From assembly GCF_001457835.1 (NCBI RefSeq), contig NZ_LN898230.1, positions 885,600 through 949,599 of the forward strand: a stretch of DNA of 64,000 bases. The letters run 5' to 3'. Of this stretch, positions 26,011 through 34,295 are shown piece after piece. The DNA comes from Fenollaria timonensis. GTDB lineage: Bacteria > Bacillota > Clostridia > Tissierellales > Peptoniphilaceae. Below the pieces are notes generated by a model, which made no database searches, was not told where the DNA came from, and saw only the letters and a list, made by a program, of their open reading frames with translations. The position numbers and the translations under genes were made by a program. Position 1 is the stretch's first letter; each line of letters starts with the position of its first letter.

Positions 26011-26503
26011 ACTTTTCTTCTTTTTCTTGTGCTACGTGATTTTCTTGGCTAACAGAAGCTGACATCTTTCTAAGCTCTGTTCTGTTTTCATTCAAAGTAG
26101 TAATCATGTCTTTTAAGTTTTCTTGTGCGTTCATTAGAAGCTTGTCTGAGTATTCAAGCGAAGAGCGCTTTAGGTTTGTTGAAGCAATTTGTGCTTTATT
26201 CATAATGTCTTTTGCTCTTTCATTTGCTTCTTTTAAAACTTCTTCTTTGCTTACAAGCTCTTCAAGTTTTAATCTTGTTTCTTTAATGATTTGTTCTGCA
26301 TCTTTATTTGCTTCGCTTATAATTCTTTCTCTTTCTTCTTTGATCCATGCAGCTTGTTTTATTTCATCTGGAAGTTTTATTCTTAACTCGCTTATAATGT
26401 CTAGTAATTCTTCTTTTTGAACTAAAACCTTACTTGTTAGAGGAAGAGAACCCGCTGTTTCAACAATGTCCTCAATCTCATCAATAAGACCTAATACATC
26501 CAT
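26009..26503 (-). CDS. Coiled-coil protein of DivIVA/ATP-synthase-B-like type
   Basis: 164 residues, highly charged and helical. Begins MDVLGLIDEIEDIVE, then KEELLDIISELRIKLPDEIKQAAWIKEERERIISEA and long Ala/Glu/Lys heptads. Such proteins follow coaD in many Clostridia and are annotated as DivIVA- or ATPase-like; the function is unknown. No membrane span or catalytic motif is visible. Last gene of the Asp23-fakA-recG-rsmD-coaD operon. Confidence 0.75.
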   Translation of the reverse strand: MDVLGLIDEIEDIVETAGSLPLTSKVLVQKEELLDIISELRIKLPDEIKQAAWIKEERERIISEANKDAEQIIKETRLKLEELVSKEEVLKEANERAKDIMNKAQIASTNLKRSSLEYSDKLLMNAQENLKDMITTLNENRTELRKMSASVSQENHVAQEKEEK

Positions 26504-26506
26504 TTT

Positions 26507-26986
26507 TTAACCCCTTTCGTATTTCTTTTTCAATGCTATTTCAACATTTTCTGGCACTAAGGCCGATATATCTCCATGATAGTAGGCAATCTCTTTCACG
26601 ATTGAAGAACTAAGGAAGTTGAACTTATGTGACGCAACTAAGAATATAGTTTCTAAGTCCTTATTAAGTGATTTATTCGCCATAGCCATTTGAAGTTCGT
26701 ATTCATAGTCAGAAACGGCTCTTAAACCTCTTATTACGTAGTTGGTACCCTCTTCTTCACAAAATGAAGTAAGAAGGCCATCAAAAGTCTTTACCTTAAT
26801 CTTCTTTTCGTCTTTGAAGATTTCCTCTATCATCTTTTTTCTCTCATCTATAGTAAATAAGTGTTTTTTCTGTACATTAGTAGTTATGCCTATGATTAAC
26901 TCGTCGAACATATCCTTAGATCTGTTGATGATATCTATATGTCCATTGGTTATAGGATCAAAACTACCAGGATAAATAGCTTTCAT
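26507..26986 (-). CDS. coaD: Phosphopantetheine adenylyltransferase
   Basis: 159 residues. Fourth step of CoA synthesis, making dephospho-CoA. AIYPGSFDPITNGHIDII holds the nucleotidyltransferase TxGH motif, then YVIRGLRAVSDYEYE and FLSSSIVKEIA. The upstream step (CoaBC) is encoded at 43895. ATG at 26986 follows AGAGGTG, directly after the rsmD stop. Confidence 0.97.
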   Translation of the reverse strand: MKAIYPGSFDPITNGHIDIINRSKDMFDELIIGITTNVQKKHLFTIDERKKMIEEIFKDEKKIKVKTFDGLLTSFCEEEGTNYVIRGLRAVSDYEYELQMAMANKSLNKDLETIFLVASHKFNFLSSSIVKEIAYYHGDISALVPENVEIALKKKYERG

Positions 26987-27541
26987 TTAACACCTCTTTA
27001 TAAAAAATATTATCTTATCGCCAATTGTTCTTGTATCAATATCAAAATCATCCGTGCTAATGGCCTCCGATAAATCATAGTCTTTGTTTTCTTCTATGAT
27101 TATACTGCCTTTCTCCTCGAGTAAATCAAGCGAGATAATTAGCTTAAGTACTTCATTTAAGAGCTCATGGCTCTTATATGGCGGATCTAAGAAGATGTAG
27201 TCAAAGTTTTTCTCCTTAAGTGGCCCTTTTAAGGCTCTTATGGCATCCATCTTCATAGGCTTTATCTCGTCATTAAGCTTTAAGCTTTCTAAATTTTTAT
27301 TTATTACGCTTATGGCCTCGCGCGATGAATCTACTAAGTAGACGTCCTTCGCGCCTCTTGAGTAAAACTCAATGCCTATCTGTCCTGTTCCGCTAAATAG
27401 GTCTAAGACAGATGCGTTAAGCCTTATTGGCGATATGATATTAAATATTGTTTCTTTTATATTATCCAAAGTTGGTCTCGTCTTAAAGCCTTTTGGTGCT
27501 ATTAATTTTCTTGATTTGAATTCGCCTGATATAACTCTCAT
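26987..27541 (-). CDS. rsmD: 16S rRNA (guanine966-N2)-methyltransferase RsmD
   Basis: 184 residues. Begins MRVISGEFKSRKL with RPTLDNIKETIFNI, SAM-binding VLDLFSGTGQIGIE and catalytic FLDPPYKSH (the DPPY motif). Modifies 16S rRNA in the 30S subunit. The rsmD-coaD pair is very widely conserved. Confidence 0.96.
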   Translation of the reverse strand: MRVISGEFKSRKLIAPKGFKTRPTLDNIKETIFNIISPIRLNASVLDLFSGTGQIGIEFYSRGAKDVYLVDSSREAISVINKNLESLKLNDEIKPMKMDAIRALKGPLKEKNFDYIFLDPPYKSHELLNEVLKLIISLDLLEEKGSIIIEENKDYDLSEAISTDDFDIDTRTIGDKIIFFIKRC

Positions 27542-27551
27542 AGTTTGCCTC

Positions 27552-29576
27552 TTAATTTAAGATGATATCTTGTTTGCCATCATAAAAAACTGAGTCCATA
27601 TTGTTTAATAAAGCTTCGTATCTGTCTTTTTCGTAGTCAATATCGCCTCTGAGTATTGATAAAACCTCTTTGTTAATATCATTAATCATTTCAGTATCTT
27701 TATTAAAATCAAAGAATTTAAAATCTATAGAGCCGTGCTGCTTTGTTCCGAAGAAGTCTCCTGGTCCTCTTAGTATCAAGTCTTTCTTCGATATTTCAAA
27801 GCCGTCTCCTGTCTCTTGCATCAATTTTAATCTCTCATAGCTAATATCATTTAGCTTGTCATAAACAAGGACGCAATATGCTTGATCCGAGCTTCTTCCT
27901 ACCCTGCCTCTTAATTGGTGAAGCGTAGATAAGCCGAACCTTTCTGCGTTTAGTATAATCATTAGATTTGCATTAGGTACGTTTACGCCGACTTCTATAA
28001 CAGTAGTTGAAACAAGTATTTGCACTTCGTTATCTTCATAAGCGGACATAATCTTGTTCTTCTCTTCGTTTGATGTTTTTCCATGAAGGAGAGCTACATT
28101 ATAATCTTTGAAGTGCTCCTTCAATTCTAAATATACATCATTTGCGTTTGCCAAGTCAAGTGAGTCGCTCTCTTCAATCAGAGGCGTAACCACATAGACC
28201 TGCTTTGATTTTTTTAGTTCTTTTTCTATAAAATTAAAAATTCTTTCCTTGTAAGAGTAAGGCACAGAGTATGTCTCGACCTTTTTCCTTCCTGGCGGCA
28301 TGGTCTTGATAGTTGATATATCAAGGTCGCCGTAGAAAATTAGTGACATGGTCCTTGGTATCGGCGTTGCACTCATTACAAGAGTGTCTGCATATATCGA
28401 TTTATTCGTTAAATTCGCCCTTTGCTTAACGCCAAATCTGTGTTGCTCGTCTGTGATAACGAGTCCAAGCTTATTAAAAGTAACTTTATCTTGGATTATA
28501 GAGTGAGTTCCGACAACTATGTCTATCTCCCCGCTCTCTAGCCCCTCATAAATCTCATTCTTTTCTTTATTTGATATTGATGATGATAGCAGCGCCACTT
28601 TTATATCTTTAGCTTTGAAAATATCTTTAAGGCTCTCGTAGTGCTGCTTAGCAAGTATTTCAGTCGGTGCCATCATTCCAGCTTGGTAGCCATTGAGATG
28701 CGCCTTATACATAGCATATACAGCGACTATGGTCTTACCGCTACCAACATCTCCTTGGACTAGCCTGTTCATCCTCTTATCAGCTTGCATATCAGCATTG
28801 ATCTCGTCTATGACAGTCTTTTGATCAGGCGTTAGCTCAAAGCCAAGCCCCTTAATAAAATCATCTTCTTCATCAAAGTGCTTGAACTTTATATAATTTT
28901 CATCCTGAACTTCTTTTCTTAAGACTTTAAATCCATATTCAACGGTAAATATCTCTCTAAAAGCTAAAGTCCTTCTCGCCTTCTCCAAAGTCTCGTGAGA
29001 CGTTGGAAAATGCAGTTCTTTAAGCGCTTCATCTATACCATATAAGTTATAATCACGTATCAAAACTTCTGGAATTATCTCTTTTACTAAGCCTTTTGTA
29101 TTAAGTAGCTCACTTACGATTGAGACCAGTTTTGAATTGTATAAACCTTTTACGAGATTATATATTGGGCCGATGTAGCCAAGTCTGTCCGTGTTTAAGC
29201 TGTTGTAAAATTCAGGATTAGAAAAACTGTATCCAAATTTATTTTTACTTAATTTGCCAAAAAAGTAGAATGTTTTACCCGGCTTAAAGATATTTCTGTA
29301 AAAATTCATGCCAAAGAAGAAAACTTTCGCATTATTCTTCTCGTCACAAACGTCAAACATCATCATATTTCTCTGCCTCATTATAGGCGAAGAAATGACT
29401 TTTACCTTAAACAGAGCCGCTTCGGCTAGACTATCATCAGAGATAGTCCTAAGATTCTTCCTATCTTCATACCTTCTAGGCCTGTTAAGCAGTGCATCTT
29501 CTGCAGTGTATAAACCAAGCCTATTTAGATACTCTTCAGTTTTGCTTCCTACTCCCTTGACCTCTCTTAGCTTCAT
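27552..29576 (-). CDS. recG: ATP-dependent DNA helicase RecG
   Basis: 674 residues. N-terminal wedge domain with an OB fold, then helicase motifs: GDVGSGKTIVA (I), DEQHRFG (II, DEQH), MSATPIPRT (III) and QLRGRVGRS (VI). RecG remodels stalled forks and branched DNA. The ATG overlaps the fakA stop by one base (TAATG). Confidence 0.97.
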   Translation of the reverse strand: MKLREVKGVGSKTEEYLNRLGLYTAEDALLNRPRRYEDRKNLRTISDDSLAEAALFKVKVISSPIMRQRNMMMFDVCDEKNNAKVFFFGMNFYRNIFKPGKTFYFFGKLSKNKFGYSFSNPEFYNSLNTDRLGYIGPIYNLVKGLYNSKLVSIVSELLNTKGLVKEIIPEVLIRDYNLYGIDEALKELHFPTSHETLEKARRTLAFREIFTVEYGFKVLRKEVQDENYIKFKHFDEEDDFIKGLGFELTPDQKTVIDEINADMQADKRMNRLVQGDVGSGKTIVAVYAMYKAHLNGYQAGMMAPTEILAKQHYESLKDIFKAKDIKVALLSSSISNKEKNEIYEGLESGEIDIVVGTHSIIQDKVTFNKLGLVITDEQHRFGVKQRANLTNKSIYADTLVMSATPIPRTMSLIFYGDLDISTIKTMPPGRKKVETYSVPYSYKERIFNFIEKELKKSKQVYVVTPLIEESDSLDLANANDVYLELKEHFKDYNVALLHGKTSNEEKNKIMSAYEDNEVQILVSTTVIEVGVNVPNANLMIILNAERFGLSTLHQLRGRVGRSSDQAYCVLVYDKLNDISYERLKLMQETGDGFEISKKDLILRGPGDFFGTKQHGSIDFKFFDFNKDTEMINDINKEVLSILRGDIDYEKDRYEALLNNMDSVFYDGKQDIILN

Positions 29577-31219
29577 TATTCCAATGAAATTATATAGTAG
29601 TATAAAGCTTGTTTAGACTCGATTGCTTCGAAGTCGACATCCGGATATTTTTCTTCTAGTTTTTCAATTAAATCATCAGCTAGAGCTTTTTCAGCGTCTT
29701 CACCTAGATATAAAGTAACTAAAGATGTGTCCTCATCGATAAGCTCATCTATCATAGCCATAGTTGTTTCATTTAAATCGGCTGAGCTTGCAAGTATCTT
29801 TGATGAGCTGATAGCAAGGTAATTACCCTTCTTTATCTCTTTACCATCGATAGTAGTGTCTCTTACGGCAAAAGTAACTTCACCAGTTTTTACTTCGCTG
29901 ATGGCTTCGTTCATATTGTCAAGAATTTCATCAGCACTCATATCTTCATCAAAAGTTATCATAGCTGTGATAGCTTCTGGCATATTTCTAGTCTCAACTA
30001 CATGAATATTTTTCTCACTAAGGTCAATAGTTTGCTTAGCCGCCATGATGATGTTTTTATTGTTAGGGAAGATAAATATATCGTCTGCATTGATCTTGTC
30101 AATTGCTTCCATAAAATCTTCTGTAGATGGGTTCATAGTTTGACCACCAGTAACAACTTCATCAACTTTTAAATCCTTAAATATCTTTGTAAAGCCTTCG
30201 CCTGAACTTACGGCTATAAAGCCATATTTTTTGTGTTCTTTTGGCTTATTATCTTCTTTTTCAATATTTTTATACTCTTCTTCGCTAAATAGTATCTCAT
30301 TGTGTTGAAGACGCATATTGTCAATCTTAATGTCCTTTAAGTAACCAAGTTTTAAAGCTTCTTCAATAACTTGACCTGGGTTGTTTGAGTGTATATGGCA
30401 CTTGATTATATCATCAAGAGCAACGACAACCATTGAGTCACCTATCTTTGAGATAGTTTCCTTAAACTCTTCGGCCTTGCTTGTATCGCCAGTTATAATA
30501 AATTCAGTACAATAACCATATTTGATATTGTCTGTAGAAATTTCTTTTCTATTAGCTGTTTGTTTAGTTTTATTTATATCTTGAACTGTAATTTCTAGAT
30601 TTTCAGTTCTAGCGCCTTCTATTGCGCCTTTTAAAATACAGTAAAGACCCTTACCACCAGCATCAACTACACCAGCTTCTTTCAATACGCTCAATAGCTC
30701 TGGAGTTCTGTTCAACGATTCTTCTAAAGCAATAAGTGCATCATCTGCAAATTTAGAAAGTTCTGTGTAATTTCTATAGTTTTTACTTGCAAAACTTGCT
30801 AAATCCTTTGATACTGTTAGTATAGTTCCTTCTGTTGGTCTCATAACAGCCTTATAAGCAACTTCACTTGCTTTAACAAAGGCTTCCATCAATGCTTCGA
30901 TGTCAATGTATTCCTTATCTTCTACAGCTTCTTTGAAACCTCTAAGAAGTTGAGATAAGATTACACCAGAGTTTCCTCTTGCTCCAAGAAGAGCGCCCTT
31001 GCTCAAAGCACTTGATATTTCTTTTACAGTTTTATTTTCTTCTTTAACTGCATTTGTAACTGCTGACTTCATTGTTAGAAGCATGTTAGTACCTGTATCT
31101 CCATCTGGAACAGGAAATACATTTAGAGCGTCAACCACTTCCTTGTTTTCACCAAGTGAGTTTAGAGCTCCAATCAATGCTTTCTTTAAAACAATTGCGT
31201 CAATTTTATTAGTACTCAC
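29576..31219 (-). CDS. fakA: Fatty acid kinase FakA (YloV, DAK2 domain)
   Basis: 547 residues. The N-terminal DhaL/DAK2 kinase domain has NVFPVPDGDTGTNM (three Asp for Mg-ADP) and GARGNSGVILSQLLRG; the C-terminal half is the FakA-specific region that binds FakB. It phosphorylates fatty acids held by FakB, feeding PlsX/PlsY (both in this window). fakB is not here. GTG start at 31219 behind AGGAGGTAAAT. The preceding Asp23 gene is the usual partner. Confidence 0.93.
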   Translation of the reverse strand: MSTNKIDAIVLKKALIGALNSLGENKEVVDALNVFPVPDGDTGTNMLLTMKSAVTNAVKEENKTVKEISSALSKGALLGARGNSGVILSQLLRGFKEAVEDKEYIDIEALMEAFVKASEVAYKAVMRPTEGTILTVSKDLASFASKNYRNYTELSKFADDALIALEESLNRTPELLSVLKEAGVVDAGGKGLYCILKGAIEGARTENLEITVQDINKTKQTANRKEISTDNIKYGYCTEFIITGDTSKAEEFKETISKIGDSMVVVALDDIIKCHIHSNNPGQVIEEALKLGYLKDIKIDNMRLQHNEILFSEEEYKNIEKEDNKPKEHKKYGFIAVSSGEGFTKIFKDLKVDEVVTGGQTMNPSTEDFMEAIDKINADDIFIFPNNKNIIMAAKQTIDLSEKNIHVVETRNMPEAITAMITFDEDMSADEILDNMNEAISEVKTGEVTFAVRDTTIDGKEIKKGNYLAISSSKILASSADLNETTMAMIDELIDEDTSLVTLYLGEDAEKALADDLIEKLEEKYPDVDFEAIESKQALYYYIISLE

Positions 31220-31228
31220 ATTTACCTC

Positions 31229-31591
31229 CTACTTTTTGTCATTCATTCTTAGTCCTTGGACAAAAACGTTGACATTTTTAACAGACATAGCTGTTTGTCT
31301 TTCAACATTATATTTTACTTTTTCTATAATGTTATCACAAACAACCGAAATTTTTACTCCAAACTCCAACACTACATATAAAGATATGTCTAAGTGGCTT
31401 CCGTCTGTTACTACCTTTACTCCCTTAGCTAGATTCTCCATGTTAAGTAATTTGTAAAAACCATCTTTTGCATCGATTGCACTCATACCTACTATGCCAT
31501 AGCTTTCCATAGCAGATAGACCTGCTATCTTGGCGATAACATTGTCAGCAATGTTAATAGTTCCTAAATCATTAGTATATTGACAAGGCAT
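31229..31591 (-). CDS. Asp23/Gls24 family protein (YloU-like)
   Basis: 120 residues from the ATG at 31591 behind GGAGGGAG; the frame extends 18 bases upstream across that site. The family core is visible: TINIADNVIAKIAGLSAMESYGIVGM, then VVLEFGVKISVVCDNI and VNVFVQGLRM. The Asp23 group includes envelope-associated proteins; its precise role next to FakA is not settled. First gene of this operon. Confidence 0.92.
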   Translation of the reverse strand: MPCQYTNDLGTINIADNVIAKIAGLSAMESYGIVGMSAIDAKDGFYKLLNMENLAKGVKVVTDGSHLDISLYVVLEFGVKISVVCDNIIEKVKYNVERQTAMSVKNVNVFVQGLRMNDKK

Positions 31592-31663
31592 AAATCTCCC
31601 TCCATTCACTTAATAAATTTATTTTCTCTTCTGCTTTGCTTATTTGTATCCATAATTACTTAT

Positions 31664-31692
31664 ATTATACCATTAAATTGCTTATTTTTAAA
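31664..31692 (-). promoter_or_regulatory. Promoter of the Asp23-fakA-recG operon
   Basis: Minus strand TTTAAA (31692-31687), 17-base spacer, TATAAT (31669-31664) with extended TGG. Confidence 0.75.
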
Positions 31693-31761
31693 GATATATA
31701 TGGAAATTTTATGTTTTTTTGACATTTTCTTTAAAAAAAATCTATTTTTTATAAAAAAAGC

Positions 31762-31790
31762 TTGATTTTTATGATTAACTTTGCTATAAT
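31762..31790 (+). promoter_or_regulatory. Promoter of rpmB
   Basis: TTGATT (31762-31767), 17-base spacer, TATAAT (31785-31790) with extended TGC, 32 bases before the rpmB start. Confidence 0.8.
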
Positions 31791-31822
31791 TAAGTAGTTA
31801 AAGCTTGAGAGGAGGTAAGAAA

Positions 31823-32014
31823 ATGGGAAAAGTTTGCGATATATGTGGTAAAGGAAAGATTGCCGGTAATAAAGTATCTCACTCTTTAAGACACTCAAGA
31901 AGAACTTGGAAGCCAAACTTAAGAAGAGTTAGAGCAAACGTTAACGGAACTGTAAAAAGAATAAATGTTTGTACTAGATGCCTTAGATCAGGTAAGGTAC
32001 AAAGAGCCGAATAA
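31823..32014 (+). CDS. rpmB: 50S ribosomal protein L28
   Basis: 63 residues from the ATG at 31823 after GAGGAGGTAAG. It begins MGKVCDICGKGKIAGNKVSHS and ends with CTRCLRSGKV, giving the four-Cys zinc form of L28. Monocistronic: own promoter, own terminator. Confidence 0.97.
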   Translation: MGKVCDICGKGKIAGNKVSHSLRHSRRTWKPNLRRVRANVNGTVKRINVCTRCLRSGKVQRAE

Positions 32015-32042
32015 AAATTGCAGACTAACTGCAATTTTTTTT
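32013..32042 (+). terminator. Terminator of rpmB
   Basis: 11-base arms (32013-32023 and 32029-32039), 5-base loop, T run to 32042. The first arm starts inside the stop codon. Two further hairpins follow in the gap to thiN: a 13-bp one at 32053-32080 without a T run, and an imperfect 13-bp one at 32099-32126. Confidence 0.9.
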
Positions 32043-32148
32043 GCTCATACATAGAAGAAGCAGAGGATGTCCTCTGCTTCTTTCGCGTGTATATATAAAG
32101 GTCTATGCATAATGCACAGGCCTTCTTTGTATTTAAGCTAAATCGATT

Positions 32149-32793
32149 TTATAAAAACAATGTTGTAAAGACAAAGGCTCTGTTCTTATGTGCAGTGACT
32201 AAGGCATACTCACCCATTGCTTTGTTGCTCATTAGTAATGAACTTTCTTTCTTAACTGTCTTATGATCAAGCTCCCACTTTGCTGACTCGATTGAAACAG
32301 TTAAGTCTTCATCAACTGGTACCATTGAGAAGGATACTACATCATATCTATTCAATACTCTAAGTGTATCGCCTTCATTAAGCACTTTTGCTGCTTGTTG
32401 GCCACCGAAGACAGTTATGTCAAGGTCCTTGCTATATGCTAAGACATTGTTTAGTACTGTCATAGTGTGATCAGTTTTTCCGCCTAAAGCGCAGAAAACA
32501 TCAATCTTCTTAATCTTGCACTTTTCTTTTACATATTCCAAGGCAAGTTCGAAGTCTGTCTTGTCCTTTTCTACGTCATATTCTATCCTATCGATATCAC
32601 TTGTCTCCATGTAGATTAGTGCATCTTCATTAACACTATCACAATCACCTATAAAAAAATCTGCTTCCATATTGTACTTAACTAAGTGATTTAAGCCGCC
32701 ATCGACAGCTATGACCATGGCGTAATTTTTAATATCTCCTGTTAAAAAACTATCAATTGGTCCGTTTAATACTATTGCTACTTTATTTTTCAT
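32149..32793 (-). CDS. thiN: Thiamine pyrophosphokinase
   Basis: 214 residues. Transfers pyrophosphate from ATP to thiamine. VAIVLNGPID, AVDGGLNHL, FIGDCDSV and EKDKTDFELAL match the TPK catalytic domain, and GGKTDHTM follows. No thiamine synthesis genes or TPP riboswitch are seen, so salvage is likely. Last gene of the 15-gene minus-strand operon; overlaps rpe by 11 bases. Confidence 0.95.
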   Translation of the reverse strand: MKNKVAIVLNGPIDSFLTGDIKNYAMVIAVDGGLNHLVKYNMEADFFIGDCDSVNEDALIYMETSDIDRIEYDVEKDKTDFELALEYVKEKCKIKKIDVFCALGGKTDHTMTVLNNVLAYSKDLDITVFGGQQAAKVLNEGDTLRVLNRYDVVSFSMVPVDEDLTVSIESAKWELDHKTVKKESSLLMSNKAMGEYALVTAHKNRAFVFTTLFL

Positions 32794-33433
32794 CTCTCAA
32801 CTCTCCTAAATTCTTTTCTATCTCTGAATTTTTAAATGCTGCTGATCCTGCAACAAATAAATCTACTCCTAAAGCTTCTAAGCTCTTAATATTGTCTTTG
32901 TTGACGCCGCCATCGACCTCTAATATGATGTCTCTGCCGCTTTCGTCAATCATCTTTCTCACTCTTTTGATCTTCTCATTAACTGCTTCGATGTATGATT
33001 GGCCACCAAAACCTGGATTAACTGACATAATTAATATTAGATCAATATCGTCCATGATGTACTTAAGCGTTTCTTCACTTGTCGATGGGTTTAGTGACAC
33101 ACCGGCCTTCATGCCAAGTCTTCTGATTTCGGCAAGCGTTCTTTGTAAATGTATAGTCGCCTCTTGATGCACGGTTAATATATCTGCTCCGGCATTTTTA
33201 AAATCTTCCAAATATCTTTCAGGCTTTTCTATCATTAAGTGGCAGTCAAGAATGTAATCTGTGTTCTTTCTCACTGATTTAATGATTGGCAGACCAAAGG
33301 ATATGTTCTGAACAAAATTTCCATCCATAACATCAAGATGCAAGTACTTAATATCAGCCTTCTTTAGTCTTTCTAAATCGTCTTGCAAATTATAAAAGTT
33401 TGCCGACAATAATGATGGTGCTATCTCTCTCAA
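32783..33433 (-). CDS. rpe: Ribulose-phosphate 3-epimerase
   Basis: 216 residues. TIM-barrel enzyme interconverting ribulose-5-P and xylulose-5-P. IAPSLLSANF, HLDVMDGNFV, DCHLMI, MSVNPGFGGQ and EVDGGVN are the metal and phosphate-binding motifs. Starts at TTG 33433 behind GAGGAGG, which overlaps the end of rsgA. Confidence 0.96.
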   Translation of the reverse strand: MREIAPSLLSANFYNLQDDLERLKKADIKYLHLDVMDGNFVQNISFGLPIIKSVRKNTDYILDCHLMIEKPERYLEDFKNAGADILTVHQEATIHLQRTLAEIRRLGMKAGVSLNPSTSEETLKYIMDDIDLILIMSVNPGFGGQSYIEAVNEKIKRVRKMIDESGRDIILEVDGGVNKDNIKSLEALGVDLFVAGSAAFKNSEIEKNLGELRDEK

Positions 33434-33434
33434 G

Positions 33435-34295
33435 TCAATACCTCCTCTTTGCTTTTATCTCTTCATACATTAGTAGATAATTTTTATACCTAATACGCGA
33501 TATATTTTCTTCTTCTACTTGCCTTTTTATCTCACAATCAGGTTCATTGATGTGCGCGCACGACGCAAACCTGCATTTGTTCTTATATTTATTAAATTCT
33601 TTTATATAATTTTTTAGCTCATCTTCCTCTTGCAAAAAGTCAAGCTCAAGCGATGTAAAACCAGGCGTATCAATGATCTTCGTCTCTTCATCTATTGAGT
33701 AGAGCTGCACTGACCTTGTTGTTTGCTTGCCCTTATTGAGCTTCATCGATATCTCTTGGGTCTTAATTAGCTTGTTTTTATTGAGGTAATTCATTATTGA
33801 CGACTTGCCCACGCCAGATGGACCTGAAAGAACCGATGTTTGACCCTTTATCTCGTCTAAAACCATGTGAATGGATTCATCATCATATATACTCGTCTCG
33901 AAGACATCGTAGCCGATGCTCTTATACATATTATATATAAGCTCATCAAGCTTAATATCTTTTTTATTTATTATGATTATAGGCCTAATATGATTGTACT
34001 CTGCCATGACTAAGAATTTGTCAAGCAAAAGTAAATTTATGCTTGGCGTACTTATAGTCATGACTATGAGTAAATTATCTACGTTAGCTACATTTGGCCT
34101 TATTAGCTCATTTTTTCTTTCTTCGATGCTTTCTATAAGGCAGGAGCCATCTTTTTCTACAAAGTTTGCAATGTCACCAACAAGTGGCTTCATCTTAAGC
34201 TTCTTAAAGCTTCCAAGCTGCTTTGCTTCATAGACCTCGCCCATGCTCTCTATATAGAAAACGCCGGAAATGGATTTAATTATTTTACCCTTCAT
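33435..34295 (-). CDS. rsgA: Ribosome small-subunit GTPase RsgA
   Basis: 286 residues. Circularly permuted GTPase with an OB fold first, then INKKD (G4), GPSGVGKSS (G1) and DTPGF (G3), and a C-terminal zinc finger CRFASCAHINEPDC. It checks 30S maturation. prkC-rsgA-rpe-thiN is the usual Firmicutes order, with TAATG overlap to prkC. Confidence 0.96.
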   Translation of the reverse strand: MKGKIIKSISGVFYIESMGEVYEAKQLGSFKKLKMKPLVGDIANFVEKDGSCLIESIEERKNELIRPNVANVDNLLIVMTISTPSINLLLLDKFLVMAEYNHIRPIIIINKKDIKLDELIYNMYKSIGYDVFETSIYDDESIHMVLDEIKGQTSVLSGPSGVGKSSIMNYLNKNKLIKTQEISMKLNKGKQTTRSVQLYSIDEETKIIDTPGFTSLELDFLQEEDELKNYIKEFNKYKNKCRFASCAHINEPDCEIKRQVEEENISRIRYKNYLLMYEEIKAKRRY

